DNA from: Lachnospiraceae bacterium UBA4381
Lineage (GTDB): Bacteria; Bacillota; Clostridia; Lachnospirales; Lachnospiraceae
Assembly: GCA_002391105.1 (NCBI GenBank)
Contig: DGRT01000119.1
Span: forward strand, 1-33,023
DNA length: 33,023 nt
Direction: 5' to 3'
Part shown: positions 31,755 to 33,023 of the stretch, piece by piece
Position numbering within the stretch: position 1 is the stretch's first letter
Layout: every line of letters starts with the position of its first letter
Translations under genes and position numbers: made by a program
Notes under the pieces: generated by a model
Databases searched by the model: none
Told to the model about the DNA's origin: nothing
What the model saw: only the letters and a program-made list of their open reading frames with translations

Positions 31755-33023
31755 TTAGCCAAGAACTACCTCAACCTTATGAGTAGCTCCATCACCGCAT
31801 ACAGGGATAACGCATCCCTCAACAGCCTTACCATCAATAGTAAGAGACTTAACACCCTTACATATATGATCAGGGTTCTTAACCTCTATCTCATAAGTAT
31901 CGCCACGGAACTGACGAACAGCAGTAAAGCCATCCCATGCAGCAGGAATAGAAGGATCAACCTTAAGACCATCCCAGTCAGGAGTAATACCAAGGATATA
32001 CTGGCTGATAGCCACAAAGTTCCATGCGGCTGTACCTGTAAGCCAGGAGTTCTTAGCCTCACCACTACGTCCAGCATCCTTACCGGCTATCATCTGAGCA
32101 TATACATAAGGCTCAGTTCTGTGAAGATCAGATATCTCCTCATTGAAAGCAGGTGCTATACGTGAGTACCAGTCAAATGCCTTATCACCCTGTCCTGCAT
32201 AAGCAGCAGCACATATCATCCAGGCATTATTATGACAGAATACTCCGGCATTTTCCTTATAACCTGCAGGATATGTTGAGATCTCACCATATTCTATATA
32301 ATACTTTGTAAATGCAGGATTGTTCAGAACAAGTCCATACTTGCAGCCAAGTCTTTCCTCTACTGCATCGATAACCTTCTCTGCCCATCCATCTTCCTTA
32401 CCAATATCAGACATGATACCAAAGCCCTGTGGTTCGATGAAGATCTTTCCTTCTTCACATTCCTTAGAACCAACCTTGCGTCCAAGATCGTCATAAGCTC
32501 TGATGAACCAGTCACCATCCCAGCCATACTTCTTGATAACATCCTTCATCTTGTCGATCTCAGCCTGTGCAGCAGCAGCCTCAGCATCATCACCCTTGTA
32601 CTTGCAAAGTGCTACGTACTCAGGTCCTGCATATGTGAAAAGTGTTGCAACAAATACAGACTCAGCAACATCTGAGAAGCCCTTGTCACCATACTTAGGT
32701 GATGTATATGTCTGGAAGCTCTCGCCCGGAGTATCAGACCAGCAGGAAAGATTCAGACAGTCATTCCAGTCAGCTCTCATAGAAAGTGGAAGTCCATGAG
32801 GTCCTACAGACTTTGCAACCTTATAGAAGGACTGCTTCAGGTGATGCATCATTGACTGAGCAAGAGACTCATCGTTACGATAAGGAACCTGCTCATCGAG
32901 GATTGAATAATCTCCGGTTTCCTTGATATATGCAGCCGTTGAAAGGATCATCCACAGAGGATCATCTGAGAAGTTTCCACCGAGAGTATCATTTCCCTTC
33001 TTGGTAAGTGGCTGATACTGATG
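31755..33023 (-). CDS. cellobiose phosphorylase (GH94), C-terminal part
   Basis: The frame runs on through the right edge of the window and gives 422 residues starting HQYQPLTKKGNDTLGGNFSD. It has the GH94 catalytic domain: DPLWMILSTAAYIKETGDY, then LPLSMRADWNDCLNLSCW with the general-acid Asp of the ADWNDCLN motif. IFIEPQGFGIMSD, YPAGYKENAGVFCHNNAWMI, SWLTGTAAW and the C-terminal beta domain follow. GH94 cellobiose phosphorylases split cellobiose with phosphate into glucose-1-phosphate and glucose in the cytoplasm, saving ATP. The HQYQPLTKKG and NAGVFCHNN segments are closest to cellobiose rather than chitobiose phosphorylases. About half of the usual 800-aa protein is outside. A terminator follows. 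Confidence 0.92.
   Translation of the reverse strand, partial: HQYQPLTKKGNDTLGGNFSDDPLWMILSTAAYIKETGDYSILDEQVPYRNDESLAQSMMHHLKQSFYKVAKSVGPHGLPLSMRADWNDCLNLSCWSDTPGESFQTYTSPKYGDKGFSDVAESVFVATLFTYAGPEYVALCKYKGDDAEAAAAQAEIDKMKDVIKKYGWDGDWFIRAYDDLGRKVGSKECEEGKIFIEPQGFGIMSDIGKEDGWAEKVIDAVEERLGCKYGLVLNNPAFTKYYIEYGEISTYPAGYKENAGVFCHNNAWMICAAAYAGQGDKAFDWYSRIAPAFNEEISDLHRTEPYVYAQMIAGKDAGRSGEAKNSWLTGTAAWNFVAISQYILGITPDWDGLKVDPSIPAAWDGFTAVRQFRGDTYEIEVKNPDHICKGVKSLTIDGKAVEGCVIPVCGDGATHKVEVVLG

Overview
The window looks like the chromosome of a low-to-mid G+C Gram-positive anaerobe, most likely a butyrate-producing gut or rumen Lachnospiraceae (Coprococcus- or Butyrivibrio-like; this placement is inferred from gene content only). 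Support comes from a ptb-buk butyrate kinase pair, an indolepyruvate:ferredoxin oxidoreductase, a FatA-type bacterial acyl-ACP thioesterase, a GH94 cellobiose phosphorylase, strong AGGAGG ribosome binding sites and some TTG starts. Nearly all genes lie on the minus strand; only the thioesterase and an Rpn nuclease/HTH pair are on plus.

Layout by coordinate (minus-strand operons run right to left). 1-152: start of pyruvate kinase, preceded by a 24-bp tandem repeat. 312-3140: a 56-aa helical protein, a double zinc-ribbon membrane protein and a TPM-domain protein with a poly-Gly tail. 3249-8946: what appears to be one six-gene operon, ptb-buk-mraY-like-aroD-EEP phosphatase-PH domain, with a recognisable promoter, a 5' leader hairpin and a 3' terminator. 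8994-9950: folP. 10232-12007: a YuiD-like DUF212 protein and a second double zinc-ribbon protein, paralogous to the first. 12282-12763: an unrecognised gene that seems frameshifted. 12959-15811: a large secreted protein with a Gly/Ser repeat linker and C-terminal cell-wall-binding repeats, bracketed by two related hairpins. 16014-18474: iorBA. 18581-20054: an orphan OmpR-type response regulator and a ComEA-like lipoprotein. 20295-23951: argC-argJ-argB. 24098-27503: an Lgt-like membrane protein, a Pro/Gln-rich membrane protein and a YunG-PAS-GGDEF-EAL signalling protein. 27832-28689: a HAD phosphatase. 28978-29745 (+): thioesterase. 29768-30196: hypothetical. 30461-31584 (+): an AT-rich Rpn-nuclease/HTH pair. 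31755-33023: C-terminal two-thirds of a cellobiose phosphorylase.

The metabolic genes fit together as cellobiose phosphorolysis and glycolysis (GH94, pyk) feeding butyrate fermentation (ptb-buk), with amino-acid fermentation through IorAB and arginine synthesis through ArgCJB. The less ordinary features are: the YunG-like domain fused to a c-di-GMP phosphodiesterase, whose promoter is followed by two palindromic direct repeats; an interspersed palindromic repeat (core GGGGACAGGCACC) at two loci, which supplies stop codons and possibly a -35 box; and the composition of the butyrate operon. No tRNA, rRNA, CRISPR array, phage or insertion sequence was seen.
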